This document shows positions 27,987 to 37,002 of a stretch of 64,000 bases of DNA, piece by piece (the first letter of the stretch is position 1; each line of letters begins with the position of its first letter). The notes below the pieces were generated by a model that was not told where the DNA came from, did not search any database, and worked only from the letters and a program-made list of their open reading frames with translations. Where the stretch lies: NCBI RefSeq assembly GCF_000829515.1, contig NZ_JXRR01000013.1, forward strand, positions 1 to 64,000. Direction: 5' to 3'. The stretch is from Jeotgalibacillus campisalis (GTDB lineage: Bacteria; Bacillota; Bacilli; Bacillales; Jeotgalibacillaceae). The translations under genes were made by a program, and so were the position numbers.

Positions 27987-28553
27987 ATGAGAAAAAGTGG
28001 AATGGAACGATTTCTTGTTAAGGGTGCCGAGACAGATTTGAATCTATTAGAATTTTGGCAGTGGAATCAATCAGATCTATTAAGTAATGCGCTTCGCGGA
28101 ACACTTGCAGAGTTTATCGTAGCGAAAGCTGTAAATGCGATTAACAGAGTGAGGATAGAATGGGACGCTTATGATTTAGTAACGCCTTCAGGTATAAAAA
28201 TTGAAGTGAAATCAGCCGCTTATGTTCAGTCATGGGCACAAACTAAAAATTCCATTATTTCGTTTGGCATTGCGCCTGCAAAAGGCTGGGAAGCGAGCAC
28301 AAATACATATGCTGCAGAAACAATGAGAAGCGCAGATGTGTATGTGTTCTGTTTACTTCATGAACAGGATCGCAGCGTTGTAAATCCTCTGAATTTGGAT
28401 CAGTGGGAATTTCTAGTGCTTTCAACTGAACAGATGAATAGAGAAAAAAGAAATCAAAAGACTATTGGTTTAAATAGTTTATTAAAAATGAAGCCAGTTA
28501 GAATTGGGTTTCTTGGGTTGGATGTAGCGGTGCAGGAAGTGATGACGGGATAA
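27987..28553 (+). CDS. orphan PD-(D/E)XK nuclease-like protein
   Basis: A 188-residue protein with a conserved block LRGTLAEFIVAKAVN (near 37-51), then WDAYDLVTPSGIKIEVKSAAY (near 65-85). An Asp followed by an E-x-K on the next strand is the active-site pattern of PD-(D/E)XK nucleases, with the first-helix Glu in AEFIVA. I know similar uncharacterised proteins in actinomycetes and bacilli, but no function is established. No methyltransferase gene accompanies it, so it is not an ordinary type II restriction enzyme. GAAAGGAG precedes the ATG. A repair or defence role is an inference. Confidence 0.68.
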   Translation: MRKSGMERFLVKGAETDLNLLEFWQWNQSDLLSNALRGTLAEFIVAKAVNAINRVRIEWDAYDLVTPSGIKIEVKSAAYVQSWAQTKNSIISFGIAPAKGWEASTNTYAAETMRSADVYVFCLLHEQDRSVVNPLNLDQWEFLVLSTEQMNREKRNQKTIGLNSLLKMKPVRIGFLGLDVAVQEVMTG

Positions 28554-28700
28554 ATAGTTTTATCCTAATCTTTAACCAAAAGAAGGTATTTTTTGTCAGT
28601 TAGTACGGGGTCAGGGACGATAAATCCATGAGTAATACATCTCTTGGTTTCAAAACTAGTTTTTGATTTAAGTAGAAAACGGTTTAGAAAGGGAGTAAAC

Positions 28701-29456
28701 ATGACCATTATATATGAAGATGAAGACCTGGCAGCAGAAGTTGTCAAGGCAATTCAAACTGGCGAAGTGGGTAAGGTTGAAAGGCTGATTTCTGAAAATC
28801 CTTTTCTAGTAACAGCAAGAATCGTTAGTAGAGATTATGTTGAGCATAGCAAAGCGTTAGGCATGTCGCGTACGCTGCTTCATATTGTGACCGACTGGCC
28901 GGGCCACTTTCCAAATGGTGCGAAGATGGTGAAAGTCCTGATCGAGGCAGGTGCTGACGTGAATGCCAGATTCACAGGTCCGCATAACGAAACGCCACTT
29001 CATTGGGCTGCGAGCAGTAATGATGTTGAAGTAATGGATGTTCTTCTTGATGGCGGTGCTGAGATCGACGCGGATGGAGCTGTGATTGGAGGCGGGACTC
29101 CGCTGGACGATGCGGTTGCTTTCGCACAGTGGGATGCAGCACACGGTTTAGTTGAACGCGGAGCACAAACGAAGCTATGGAATGAAGCTGCACTTGGGCT
29201 TATGAATCGTATTCAGCAGCGATTTCAAGGCAGTAATTCTCCAACTTTTGACCAAATTACTGAGGCATTCTGGTTAGCGTGTCATGGTGGGCAGCAAAGT
29301 GCAGCAGAGTATCTTCTTGCTCAAGGAGCTGATTTTAACTGGATTGGCTACGACAACCTCACCCCGCTGGAGGCAGCCCAACGAAATCACGCGAACCCTG
29401 CACTGATCGAGTGGCTGATAAATCAAGGAGCCAAAAGTGTGAATGAAGAGTGTTGA
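28701..29456 (+). CDS. ankyrin-repeat protein
   Basis: A 251-residue cytoplasmic protein with ankyrin repeats from about residue 20 to 245. Clear units include NARFTGPHNETPLHWAASSN, a following VEVMDVLLDGGAEID, GGGTPLDDAVAFAQWDA and NLTPLEAAQRNHANP ending in LIEWLINQGA. Such repeats bind other proteins, and no enzymatic domain is seen. The start ATG 28701 follows AAAGGGAG. An ATG at 28644 has no such site. A collapsed duplicate lies at 26904. It ends at a T-tailed hairpin. Confidence 0.88.
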   Translation: MTIIYEDEDLAAEVVKAIQTGEVGKVERLISENPFLVTARIVSRDYVEHSKALGMSRTLLHIVTDWPGHFPNGAKMVKVLIEAGADVNARFTGPHNETPLHWAASSNDVEVMDVLLDGGAEIDADGAVIGGGTPLDDAVAFAQWDAAHGLVERGAQTKLWNEAALGLMNRIQQRFQGSNSPTFDQITEAFWLACHGGQQSAAEYLLAQGADFNWIGYDNLTPLEAAQRNHANPALIEWLINQGAKSVNEEC

Positions 29457-29470
29457 AATTAAAGAGAATT

Positions 29471-29508
29471 TGCTTGGTCCGGAGGATAATGCCTTCCGGA
29501 TCATTTTT
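29471..29508 (+). terminator. terminator of the ankyrin gene, repeat copy 2
   Basis: TGCTTGGTCCGGAGG and CCTTCCGGATC form a stem (29476-29485 with 29492-29502) followed by a T-rich run. It is the intact form of the hairpin also seen at 27041 and 36867. Confidence 0.8.
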
Positions 29509-29648
29509 AAATTGATGATTTAAGTCATTGAGTGAAAAGTGAAGGACGGATCCCACGAACTCAAGCTCAAATTTTTATTTTCCACGTAATTAAAAGCTCT
29601 TCGCAATATGCTATGATATTAGCAAAAATATAATTTAAGAGGGATGAA

Positions 29649-30878
29649 ATGAATAAATCGGGTCAAATTGTTTTAGTGTTGATTTCGCTTCTATTCACCA
29701 GTTATCAAAGTGTGTTCAATGGTGATGACTTTTTCACGATGGACTTCTTTATCTTTACCCTTATCGCCTGGCTTGTCGGCTGGCAATATGATAAAGCTCG
29801 TTACTATGAAAAACAGGCACGTTCGAGTGAAGAGAGCTATAAACAATTGCTGGATTCATTGCCCGAATCCATTCTGATCCACCGGGATTGCGTAATTGTT
29901 TACGTCAATCAAGCTGCTGTGTGGATGATGGGTGCTGGCAGTGAAAAAGAGATAATCGGTAAGTCAATTCTGGATTTTATTGATGCTGAATATGAAGAAC
30001 GTATAAAGGAACGAGTAAAACAGGCAAAAAAAGAGAAACGGCCGTTAAACAGTATCGAGCACAGATTAAAACGTCTGGACGGATCGAAGTTTTTCTTTGA
30101 GGTTTCTTCCTTGTCCATTTTATATGGTAAAAAACGGGCTGTCCTTTCCATCGGAAAAGATATTACGAGCAGAAAACTGCAATCTGAGCAGCTCATTCAA
30201 AAGTCTGAGAAACTGGCAATGCTCGGTCAGCTCGCAGCAGGTATCGCCCATGAAATCCGTAATCCTCTTACTTCTATTAAAGGGTTTATCCACCTGCTTC
30301 AGGCCAATAATCGAAAAGAAGAATACTTTGATATTGTCTTTTCAGAGCTTGATAGGATCAATGAAATCGTAGGCGAATTCCTGGTTCTTGCCAAACCAAG
30401 CGCAGCAACATTTGTCGAACAAGATGTGAAGGTATTAATTAAAGACGTTGTCACCTTAATTAATACTCAGTCCATTTTGAACAATGTCCAGATTTTCGTT
30501 GAGTTTGAAAGTGATTTGCCAATGGTCAGCTGCGAAAAAAATCAAATCAAGCAGGTTTTTCTAAACCTCCTTAAGAATTCAATTGAAGCCATGCCAAAAG
30601 GCGGGATCATCGATGTGAAGGTAAGGGAAAAAGAAGATGATCAGATTTCAATCATCATTGTGGATCAAGGTGTCGGAATTCCAAAGGAGAGGCTTTCCAC
30701 TCTTGGAGAACCCTTTTACACCACAAAGGAAAAGGGTACGGGTCTTGGACTGATGACCTGCTATAAAATTATTGAAGGCCATCACGGCAAGCTGAACATT
30801 CAAAGTGAAGTCAATGAGGGAACAACGATTGAAATCATGCTGCCTGCTATTACTCAATCGTTATTGAAAATGAAGTAA
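29649..30878 (+). CDS. PAS-domain sensor histidine kinase (sporulation-kinase-like)
   Basis: A 409-residue orphan kinase: two N-terminal membrane helices (about 6-22 and 28-45), a PAS domain (about 60-180), then HisKA with AGIAHEIRNPLTSIKGF near residue 199 and an HATPase domain with NLLKNSIEAMPKG, DQGVGIPKE and GTGLGLM. The AHEIRNPLTSIKGF box is the type found in KinA-KinE, which feed the sporulation phosphorelay, and no response regulator gene is adjacent. A role as a phosphorelay input kinase is therefore likely but inferred. The start has the site AAGAGGGATGA. Confidence 0.86.
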   Translation: MNKSGQIVLVLISLLFTSYQSVFNGDDFFTMDFFIFTLIAWLVGWQYDKARYYEKQARSSEESYKQLLDSLPESILIHRDCVIVYVNQAAVWMMGAGSEKEIIGKSILDFIDAEYEERIKERVKQAKKEKRPLNSIEHRLKRLDGSKFFFEVSSLSILYGKKRAVLSIGKDITSRKLQSEQLIQKSEKLAMLGQLAAGIAHEIRNPLTSIKGFIHLLQANNRKEEYFDIVFSELDRINEIVGEFLVLAKPSAATFVEQDVKVLIKDVVTLINTQSILNNVQIFVEFESDLPMVSCEKNQIKQVFLNLLKNSIEAMPKGGIIDVKVREKEDDQISIIIVDQGVGIPKERLSTLGEPFYTTKEKGTGLGLMTCYKIIEGHHGKLNIQSEVNEGTTIEIMLPAITQSLLKMK

Positions 30879-31464
30879 GCCATAACAAATGGTTTGATAA
30901 AGTACATATGAATTTCTTTCAACAATCTGGAAAGTCACTGCTTAAAATAATAAGTATTTTGAATGAGTAGGTTGAATTAAATTAGAACTGGTACTTATGT
31001 ATAGTTAAATGACAAAAGGCTAAGAAAAACTTGTAAATCTAAATTCATCTTCATTAACACCTGGAGTCTAGATTAGTATGGAGTCTTCTCCATAAGAAGT
31101 TTAAGATAGAAATCTGCTCCAACATACTTGTTGTTTTGGACTAAATCCTGGTCTACTACAAAATATATCTCCTTTCTGTAATACATTATTGTGTCCTTAA
31201 GTAACTTCAACTGCTTTTCTGGAACCAAAAACTTCCCCTTTAGCAATGTAATCCGCTAGTTGTCTAATTGCTTTGTCAGATACTAGAAAAATTGATTCTT
31301 CTCCGAGTTCAAGCCCAGCTTAAAAAAGGGGGTATGTATTAGGTGCTTGCTTCTTATAAGAAAATTTATGAAAATAATAAAAATAAAATGCATAAAAGTT
31401 AAAATTTGTTATAATTAAGATAAAAATGTACAAAACTATGAGTTATTAAAGAGGTGAACAGTGT
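30879..31464. other. region between the kinase and the McrBC-like genes
   Basis: It holds a frameshifted minus-strand gene fragment (31073-31319) and an AT-rich stretch with TATAAT at 31410-31415, about 50 bases before the first McrBC-cluster gene. Otherwise nothing is recognised. Confidence 0.5.
31073..31319 (-). pseudogene. frameshifted fragment of an unknown gene
   Basis: On the minus strand a frame reads AGLELGEESIFLVSDKAI then RQLADYIAKG. A one-base shift in the AAAGGGG run leads into KFLVPEKQLKLLKDTIMYYR, continuing through VQNNKYVGADFYLKLLMEK to a stop at 31073. Joined, this gives about 80 residues of protein-like sequence with no N-terminus. The family is not recognised. It appears to be the tail of an older accessory gene. 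Confidence 0.5.
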
Positions 31465-32757
31465 GTGTTGGATCAAGACTGGCTAATAGATTCTTTTACT
31501 AAAGCAGAACTTGTGCTTGTTTGTAAAGAGCTTAAAGTAAATGTTCATGGGTTTCAAAGAAATCTTTTTAAAGCACCAGAAGTTTTATTGACGAAGTCAT
31601 TAAATGATGCATTGAATGTTGGGACAAAAAGAAAAAAACAAAATGCGATTTCTGTAGATGATATTACTAAAAAAATATATATGAAATTATTAGAAAATCA
31701 TCCTTATTTAAGAGAGATTACATTTGAAGAATTCATAATTAGAGCAGAGATAGACACAAGTTTATCAATCTCAGAAATGATTATCATTTCAATAGAAGCA
31801 TTTATAGGAGATTATAAAAAACACAAACTTATAATGATAGAAAATTATCAAAAAGGAGAGTACTTGTTTAGTGGATTATCTAAAGAGCTTTCCCGACCAT
31901 TAATTAAAAAAATTAACAATTTTATTTTTACAGATACTTTCAAAGAATCTAGATCGGAAACACTACATCAATATGTAAAGAATATTAAAGGAAATAAGTT
32001 AGAGTATTATGAGAGCATTATCGGAGAGATTAGAACAGAGGATGATCTCTTTAAAAGATTAATGAGAACGCAGCCTAATAATAAACTCCTTGTTATAGTT
32101 AGTTTTTTGCTATATGAAGATAATTATAAACTAAATAAATACAGTTCCCTCTTAGAGTTTTCAATTACGGAAATTCAAGAGTTTAAGTTGATCACAACTT
32201 CAAAAATACTAGAGAAAGAATTAGAAGATAATATAATATACAAAAAAGAAAATAGAGAATTAAACGATCAAGTAGAAAACCTAAAGATTGCTCACAATGA
32301 ATATAAAAGAAATTTTATAAAGCTTGATGAAGATCTTAAAAAAGCTCTGCAAATGCTAAATGATACTAAAGTTAAAAATATTACATTAGAAAAAATAGCA
32401 AAAAAACATGAACCTCTGATATTTTTCTTTTTAAGATTAATTAGTGAAAACAAATTCATTATTATAACTAATGAAAGAGGACAAATTACTAATACTATTT
32501 TTGAAGATATTACACTATCTCCTTCCGAACTTAAGAAAAACCTCAGAAATAATAGTAATTCATTTAATGATCATATAATTTTTGTAACACGAGTTTCTTT
32601 CCAAACTGGTAAAGATTGGTTTAAATTTAAACGAATACTTGAAGAATATAAATTGACATATGAGGAATTAGGACATTACGAGCTCTCTGATAATCTCATA
32701 GAAATTGTAGGATATTTAAATCGAAAGGAGATTTTAGTTTATGCTGACGAGATTTGA
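31465..32757 (+). CDS. coiled-coil protein, first gene of McrBC-like system
   Basis: I recognise no family for this 430-residue, strongly charged, helical protein. The first 230 residues look globular and helical. A coiled coil follows at about 235-310 (ELEDNIIYKKENRELNDQV onward), then a C-terminal alpha/beta domain of about 110 residues. The GTG at 31465 stands eight bases after GAGGTG. The stop overlaps the McrB-like gene by 17 bases, so the three genes form one translationally linked operon. It might be a sensor, target-recognition or assembly subunit. GC content is far below the neighbours, suggesting transfer. Confidence 0.75.
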   Translation: MLDQDWLIDSFTKAELVLVCKELKVNVHGFQRNLFKAPEVLLTKSLNDALNVGTKRKKQNAISVDDITKKIYMKLLENHPYLREITFEEFIIRAEIDTSLSISEMIIISIEAFIGDYKKHKLIMIENYQKGEYLFSGLSKELSRPLIKKINNFIFTDTFKESRSETLHQYVKNIKGNKLEYYESIIGEIRTEDDLFKRLMRTQPNNKLLVIVSFLLYEDNYKLNKYSSLLEFSITEIQEFKLITTSKILEKELEDNIIYKKENRELNDQVENLKIAHNEYKRNFIKLDEDLKKALQMLNDTKVKNITLEKIAKKHEPLIFFFLRLISENKFIIITNERGQITNTIFEDITLSPSELKKNLRNNSNSFNDHIIFVTRVSFQTGKDWFKFKRILEEYKLTYEELGHYELSDNLIEIVGYLNRKEILVYADEI

Positions 32758-34792
32758 ACAGCAAGAAATAAAAGATAGTGACAAAAGATATATTGAGGAA
32801 TGTTTTATACTAGGAAAACTGGCAGAAGATTCATATGACTTACCTGGATTAGGAAAAGAATCTGGAAAAGCTGTTAGTTACACGCATGTTGGTGATTCGG
32901 ATAATGTAGTCTTTTTTATTAAAGCATGTTCCGATGAACCAGTCTTACTAAAAAATCTTTTAAATAAATCTCCAGATGATGTATATATCACTTTCGATAA
33001 CCGTAATAAGTTATATTTAAATAAAGAAAATTATCAAAATGCTGATGACAAAGTAACCTTTATAAAAGAACATTTTAAGGATAAATTAATATTATTCAAA
33101 CCTAAATTGAACTACGATCAAATAAAGAAGAGGTACCATTACAATTTCGATATTAAATTAGTAGAAGAAGAAGGAAACTTTTCTGCACACTATGTTCCAG
33201 TACCCCATATTAAGAAAGGAATATCTCATAAAAGATTTGAAAAACTATTATTAGATCAAAAGCCAATAGAGTTAGAACAACATAATCATAGCTTTGATAC
33301 CCCTGAATTTATTGTGTGTGACAGTTACATATATCAAATTCCGGATTCAGAAAGTTTTGAAAAGTATAAAGCAAGAACAACGACTTATATTTGTCGAAGA
33401 CCAGAAGAAATTAAAAGAGTTCCTATTCCTGAGGATTGGAATTATTCAATGGCTAAAATTCCTTATAAAGATCTATGTTTTATATCTACAAATGCTAGAG
33501 GTACTTTAATAGATTCCTTTGAAGAAAAAGGTGAATCCATTAACGATTCTTACAGCCAATCAGATGCTGAACAAAACAAACCATTAGAAGAAGAAAAATT
33601 TGAAAATGGTTCCCCGAAAGATAATTCGCAACATAGTGGGGTGTATCATAGCCTAAAAGAAGCTGCTGAAACCGAATTTTTAGAAAGACTAACCACATTA
33701 GCAGAAAAGAAGGAGCTAATATATGATCAAAATGATTTGAAAAATTTCCACATTTCGATAAAAACTGGAACTTTGACTATTTTAGGGGGTATGAGTGGGA
33801 CGGGTAAGTCACAATTAGCACGCTTATATGCAGAAGCTTTGGGTTTAAAAGAAAATGATAACTTATTATTTTTACCTGTTAGCCCATCTTATACGGAACC
33901 TTCCGATATACTTGGATTTCTAAATCAACAAACTGGTATCTTTATGGAAAGCGATACAGGATTGACAAACTTTTTGATTAAAGCAAGTAAAGAAACAGAT
34001 AAAATGTTCATGGTTATTTTTGATGAAATGAATTTGGCACAAATTGAATACTATTTTAGTGACTTTATTTCTATTCTAGAAGCTCCAAAAGGTGATAGGA
34101 GGTTGAGACTATTTAGTGAAAGGAGTATATGTCATCAGGAAGATTACCGTAATGGTATTATTGATTTTGGTAATAACATTATTTTTATAGGTACTATGAA
34201 TATAGATGAGTCTGTCAAAATGCCGACTAACCGAATTTTGGACCGGTCAAACTTTCTGATCTTGGAAAAGAAAGGTTTTTTAGAGGCTAAAATATATGAA
34301 GAAGAACAATTAAATCCAAGTGATACAGAGTTAATATCTAATGACGATATAAATGAAATAAGTGCTTCTACCTTTAATTTATGGATTAAAGATTCCAAAA
34401 GCTTATCAACTTTAGAAGATGATGAATTAAAAATATTAGACGAAATTCATGATCAGATTAGTAGTTATGACTCTCAAACTGGAGTATCTTTTAGAATAGC
34501 AAAATCAATGGCTCAATACCTTGAAAATATACCTCAAGATGAGGATGGTAACGAGCTATTATCCAGGGACGTAGCCTTTGACTATCAAATTAAGCAGCGT
34601 ATACTACCTAAGATAAGAGGGTATCGTGATCAAATTGAAAATCTTGTTTTTAAAATAGATGGTGAAGGTAAGGTAATAGAGGGCGAAATAAGTATGATAC
34701 TGACAAAGTATGAGCACAGAAATTTTGAAAAATCATTAAAATATCTTCAGCAAAAGTCAAGAGAGTTGATCAGAAATGGCTATACTTTGTAA
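32741..34792 (+). CDS. McrB-like AAA+ NTPase
   Basis: A 683-residue protein. The C-terminal half is an AAA+ domain of the McrB/MoxR-like kind: Walker A GGMSGTGKSQLARLY with Lys356, the PSYTEPSDILGF insert, Walker B MVIFDEMNLAQ with Asp428-Glu429, and sensor-1 NIIFIGTMNIDES near 483-495. McrB itself has MNTADRS at this last place and uses GTP. Here it is MNIDES, so the nucleotide is uncertain. The first 250 residues form an unassigned domain, perhaps for target binding, followed by an acidic low-complexity linker (about 255-300). It overlaps both neighbours and should power the nuclease encoded next. Confidence 0.83.
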   Translation: MLTRFEQQEIKDSDKRYIEECFILGKLAEDSYDLPGLGKESGKAVSYTHVGDSDNVVFFIKACSDEPVLLKNLLNKSPDDVYITFDNRNKLYLNKENYQNADDKVTFIKEHFKDKLILFKPKLNYDQIKKRYHYNFDIKLVEEEGNFSAHYVPVPHIKKGISHKRFEKLLLDQKPIELEQHNHSFDTPEFIVCDSYIYQIPDSESFEKYKARTTTYICRRPEEIKRVPIPEDWNYSMAKIPYKDLCFISTNARGTLIDSFEEKGESINDSYSQSDAEQNKPLEEEKFENGSPKDNSQHSGVYHSLKEAAETEFLERLTTLAEKKELIYDQNDLKNFHISIKTGTLTILGGMSGTGKSQLARLYAEALGLKENDNLLFLPVSPSYTEPSDILGFLNQQTGIFMESDTGLTNFLIKASKETDKMFMVIFDEMNLAQIEYYFSDFISILEAPKGDRRLRLFSERSICHQEDYRNGIIDFGNNIIFIGTMNIDESVKMPTNRILDRSNFLILEKKGFLEAKIYEEEQLNPSDTELISNDDINEISASTFNLWIKDSKSLSTLEDDELKILDEIHDQISSYDSQTGVSFRIAKSMAQYLENIPQDEDGNELLSRDVAFDYQIKQRILPKIRGYRDQIENLVFKIDGEGKVIEGEISMILTKYEHRNFEKSLKYLQQKSRELIRNGYTL

Positions 34793-36632
34793 CGATATTA
34801 GTTTACCTGTTTCATTATTCGTATTTCATGGTAATTATAGAACCCAGGTTAATGAAGTATATCTTAAGAATACCTATACTAAATCACAAAATCCCATAAA
34901 TTTTAAAGAAGAATTGAAAACAGGTTTTCAATTCTTCATAGATACTGAAGAAGATTGGGATGAAGATGCTAAAATTGAAATTCAAACCTCTTTGTATAAC
35001 AACGAGGATACGCAAGAACATATTCAATATCCTTTGAATAAAGAACCACTAATTAATTGGGTTTACCAAAATAAAAGTAATGAAACATTTCCTTGGAGAA
35101 TGGGAACTTATATGCTGAATATTATTTATAAAGGAGTGTCATACACTACAAGTATTTATGTGACTCCTCTATATTTGACTGACCAACAAGTGTCTATTAT
35201 TCATAATTACTTAGAAAAAAAAGTTGAGGGTCTAATTTACGACTTAGTTTACAGTAGCAAAAATGTAAAAACACAAGATGAGGTTCAAACTAACTGGTAT
35301 TTTGATTATGCAAAATATATGATGAGACATAAAACCATTGTGAACTTTAATCTATTGAAATTGGAAAACGAACCAAAAACAAAACTTATAAGTGCATACC
35401 AAGTAAAACGTAATATAGGTATAATTGATAAAAAATCTATACGGTGGGAAACATCCAGTCATGGAGTCTCAAAAAATTCTAGTAATTCATATCCCAATTA
35501 CTTTTTTAATCGTATAAAAAAAGAAGAGTACAATAATACTGTAAACCAATGGATGAAAACTATTTTATTTAATTGGAGTGGAGATATTCATAATGTAACT
35601 GATTTTATAACTAAGGCCCAAGATTCAATTAAAATAAAGCTAAGTTCAATTAATAGAAAACTTGAAAAATTAGAGCTCCGTAAAGACTTTATTAAATTGC
35701 AAAGAGAAGTAGCAAGAACAGAAAAAGTTGACCTTTATGTTCAAACAACTACACTTAAAAAAGATTTAGATAAGTATAGGAATATTTATGATCAACAGCA
35801 TAAATGGTTAGATAATTTACGTTCTATTCACAGTAGAATTGTTCATTTATTGTATAAATCTTTTTTGTCCGAAGTTGAACGCGGGAAAATAAAGCCCTTG
35901 TTAACTTCTAGCAATTACTATTTAATAAATGAAATTTTTGAAAAATCTAAACTCATACAAAAGAATGCTGGAGATAAAGAACAATTTGTTAAGCTATATA
36001 AGCCCTTTTGGCAAATTTATGAATACTACTGTTTGTTCACCATAATAGATTGTTTAAATAAGTGTGGTTTTATTCTTAAAAAAGATAAAGAGTTTGATTT
36101 ACTAAAGTCTTTTTACTATAACGAGATACCTTCTGGATCTCATTTTTTATTAGAGAAATCTGATTTAGTAATCCATTGTTGGTATGACAAATATCATGGT
36201 GATAAATTCACAGCTGAACTAAATGGCGATTTATTTTTTACAGCTCAAGAAAAAAAGAGGCCAGATATAAAATTAGATTTATACAAAAAGCAGTTAGATG
36301 GTTCATTAAAGTTCCAAGGTTGTTTAATTTTTGACGCTAAGTTTCGCAAGTTTTCTAACATGCATAACAATGACTATGCTACCTCCACTTATCAACAGTT
36401 GACGAATTATAGTTTATTCTTTTATCTAGGTGAAGATCGATCAACGAGACCTGTAGTGGACAAAGTGATTTGCCTGTATGGTAGTGAAAGCAAAGGCCCC
36501 ATTAAAAAAGAAGTATTCCCTCTTACTTATATTAATCTTTTTCCAAAATTGTTAGATAACAATGAAATTGAGATAAAAGGTGAACATGAAGTTTTGATTG
36601 AAATTAATAAATGGATAGGTGGAATTGAATAA
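34776..36632 (+). CDS. McrC/DUF2357-like PD-(D/E)XK nuclease
   Basis: A 618-residue protein with the plan of McrC-like DUF2357 proteins. The N-terminal beta-rich region (about 1-130) would contact the NTPase, a long helical section with coiled coil (about 265-350) follows, and the C-terminal nuclease domain lies at about 400-600. The active site reads RPDIKLDLY with Asp497, then CLIFDAKFRKF with Asp520 and Lys522, the D...D-x-K pattern of the PD-(D/E)XK fold. The ATG at 34776 overlaps the McrB-like gene by 17 bases. Paired with an AAA+ protein and a coiled-coil protein, this points to a type IV-like restriction or anti-phage system. Confidence 0.8.
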   Translation: MAILCNDISLPVSLFVFHGNYRTQVNEVYLKNTYTKSQNPINFKEELKTGFQFFIDTEEDWDEDAKIEIQTSLYNNEDTQEHIQYPLNKEPLINWVYQNKSNETFPWRMGTYMLNIIYKGVSYTTSIYVTPLYLTDQQVSIIHNYLEKKVEGLIYDLVYSSKNVKTQDEVQTNWYFDYAKYMMRHKTIVNFNLLKLENEPKTKLISAYQVKRNIGIIDKKSIRWETSSHGVSKNSSNSYPNYFFNRIKKEEYNNTVNQWMKTILFNWSGDIHNVTDFITKAQDSIKIKLSSINRKLEKLELRKDFIKLQREVARTEKVDLYVQTTTLKKDLDKYRNIYDQQHKWLDNLRSIHSRIVHLLYKSFLSEVERGKIKPLLTSSNYYLINEIFEKSKLIQKNAGDKEQFVKLYKPFWQIYEYYCLFTIIDCLNKCGFILKKDKEFDLLKSFYYNEIPSGSHFLLEKSDLVIHCWYDKYHGDKFTAELNGDLFFTAQEKKRPDIKLDLYKKQLDGSLKFQGCLIFDAKFRKFSNMHNNDYATSTYQQLTNYSLFFYLGEDRSTRPVVDKVICLYGSESKGPIKKEVFPLTYINLFPKLLDNNEIEIKGEHEVLIEINKWIGGIE

Positions 36633-36866
36633 AAGAACACCTGTAGCATATTAATCTCTAAGTATAATAAATGTCGAATAAATTTCTTGATTTTGAAACC
36701 AAACCTATTTTATCACTTATCTTATGTAAAACTGTTTTAAGCTTATTAAAATCCATACTAATAATTGCAAATAAAGCTGTTAAGGCTCTCTTTGACGAGA
36801 CGAGTTCAATTTATTCAATTCTGTAGGAGTAATATTCATCATCAAATTATTATACAAACGAGAATA

Positions 36867-36900
36867 TGCTTGGTCTGGAGGATACCCTCTGGACTTTTTT
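36867..36900 (+). terminator. terminator, repeat copy 3
   Basis: TGCTTGGTCTGGAGG with CCTCTGGAC (36873-36881 with 36886-36894, two wobble pairs) is followed by six T. It is related to the ankyrin terminators at 27041 and 29471 and lies 234 bases after the McrC-like gene. Confidence 0.65.
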
Positions 36901-37002
36901 TGCATTAATAAAAGACTAAAATCATCTTTCATCTCCATGTTTGTCTGGTTTTTAAAAATACCCCTTCCCCCGAAAAGGCTAGAACCCAAAAATACTGAGT
37001 GC

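Noticed and set aside
31465-36632. A BREX or Zorya identity for the three-gene cluster
   Set aside because: No methyltransferase, PglZ phosphatase, or MotA/MotB-like membrane genes are present. The NTPase and nuclease motifs fit McrB/McrC-like proteins better.
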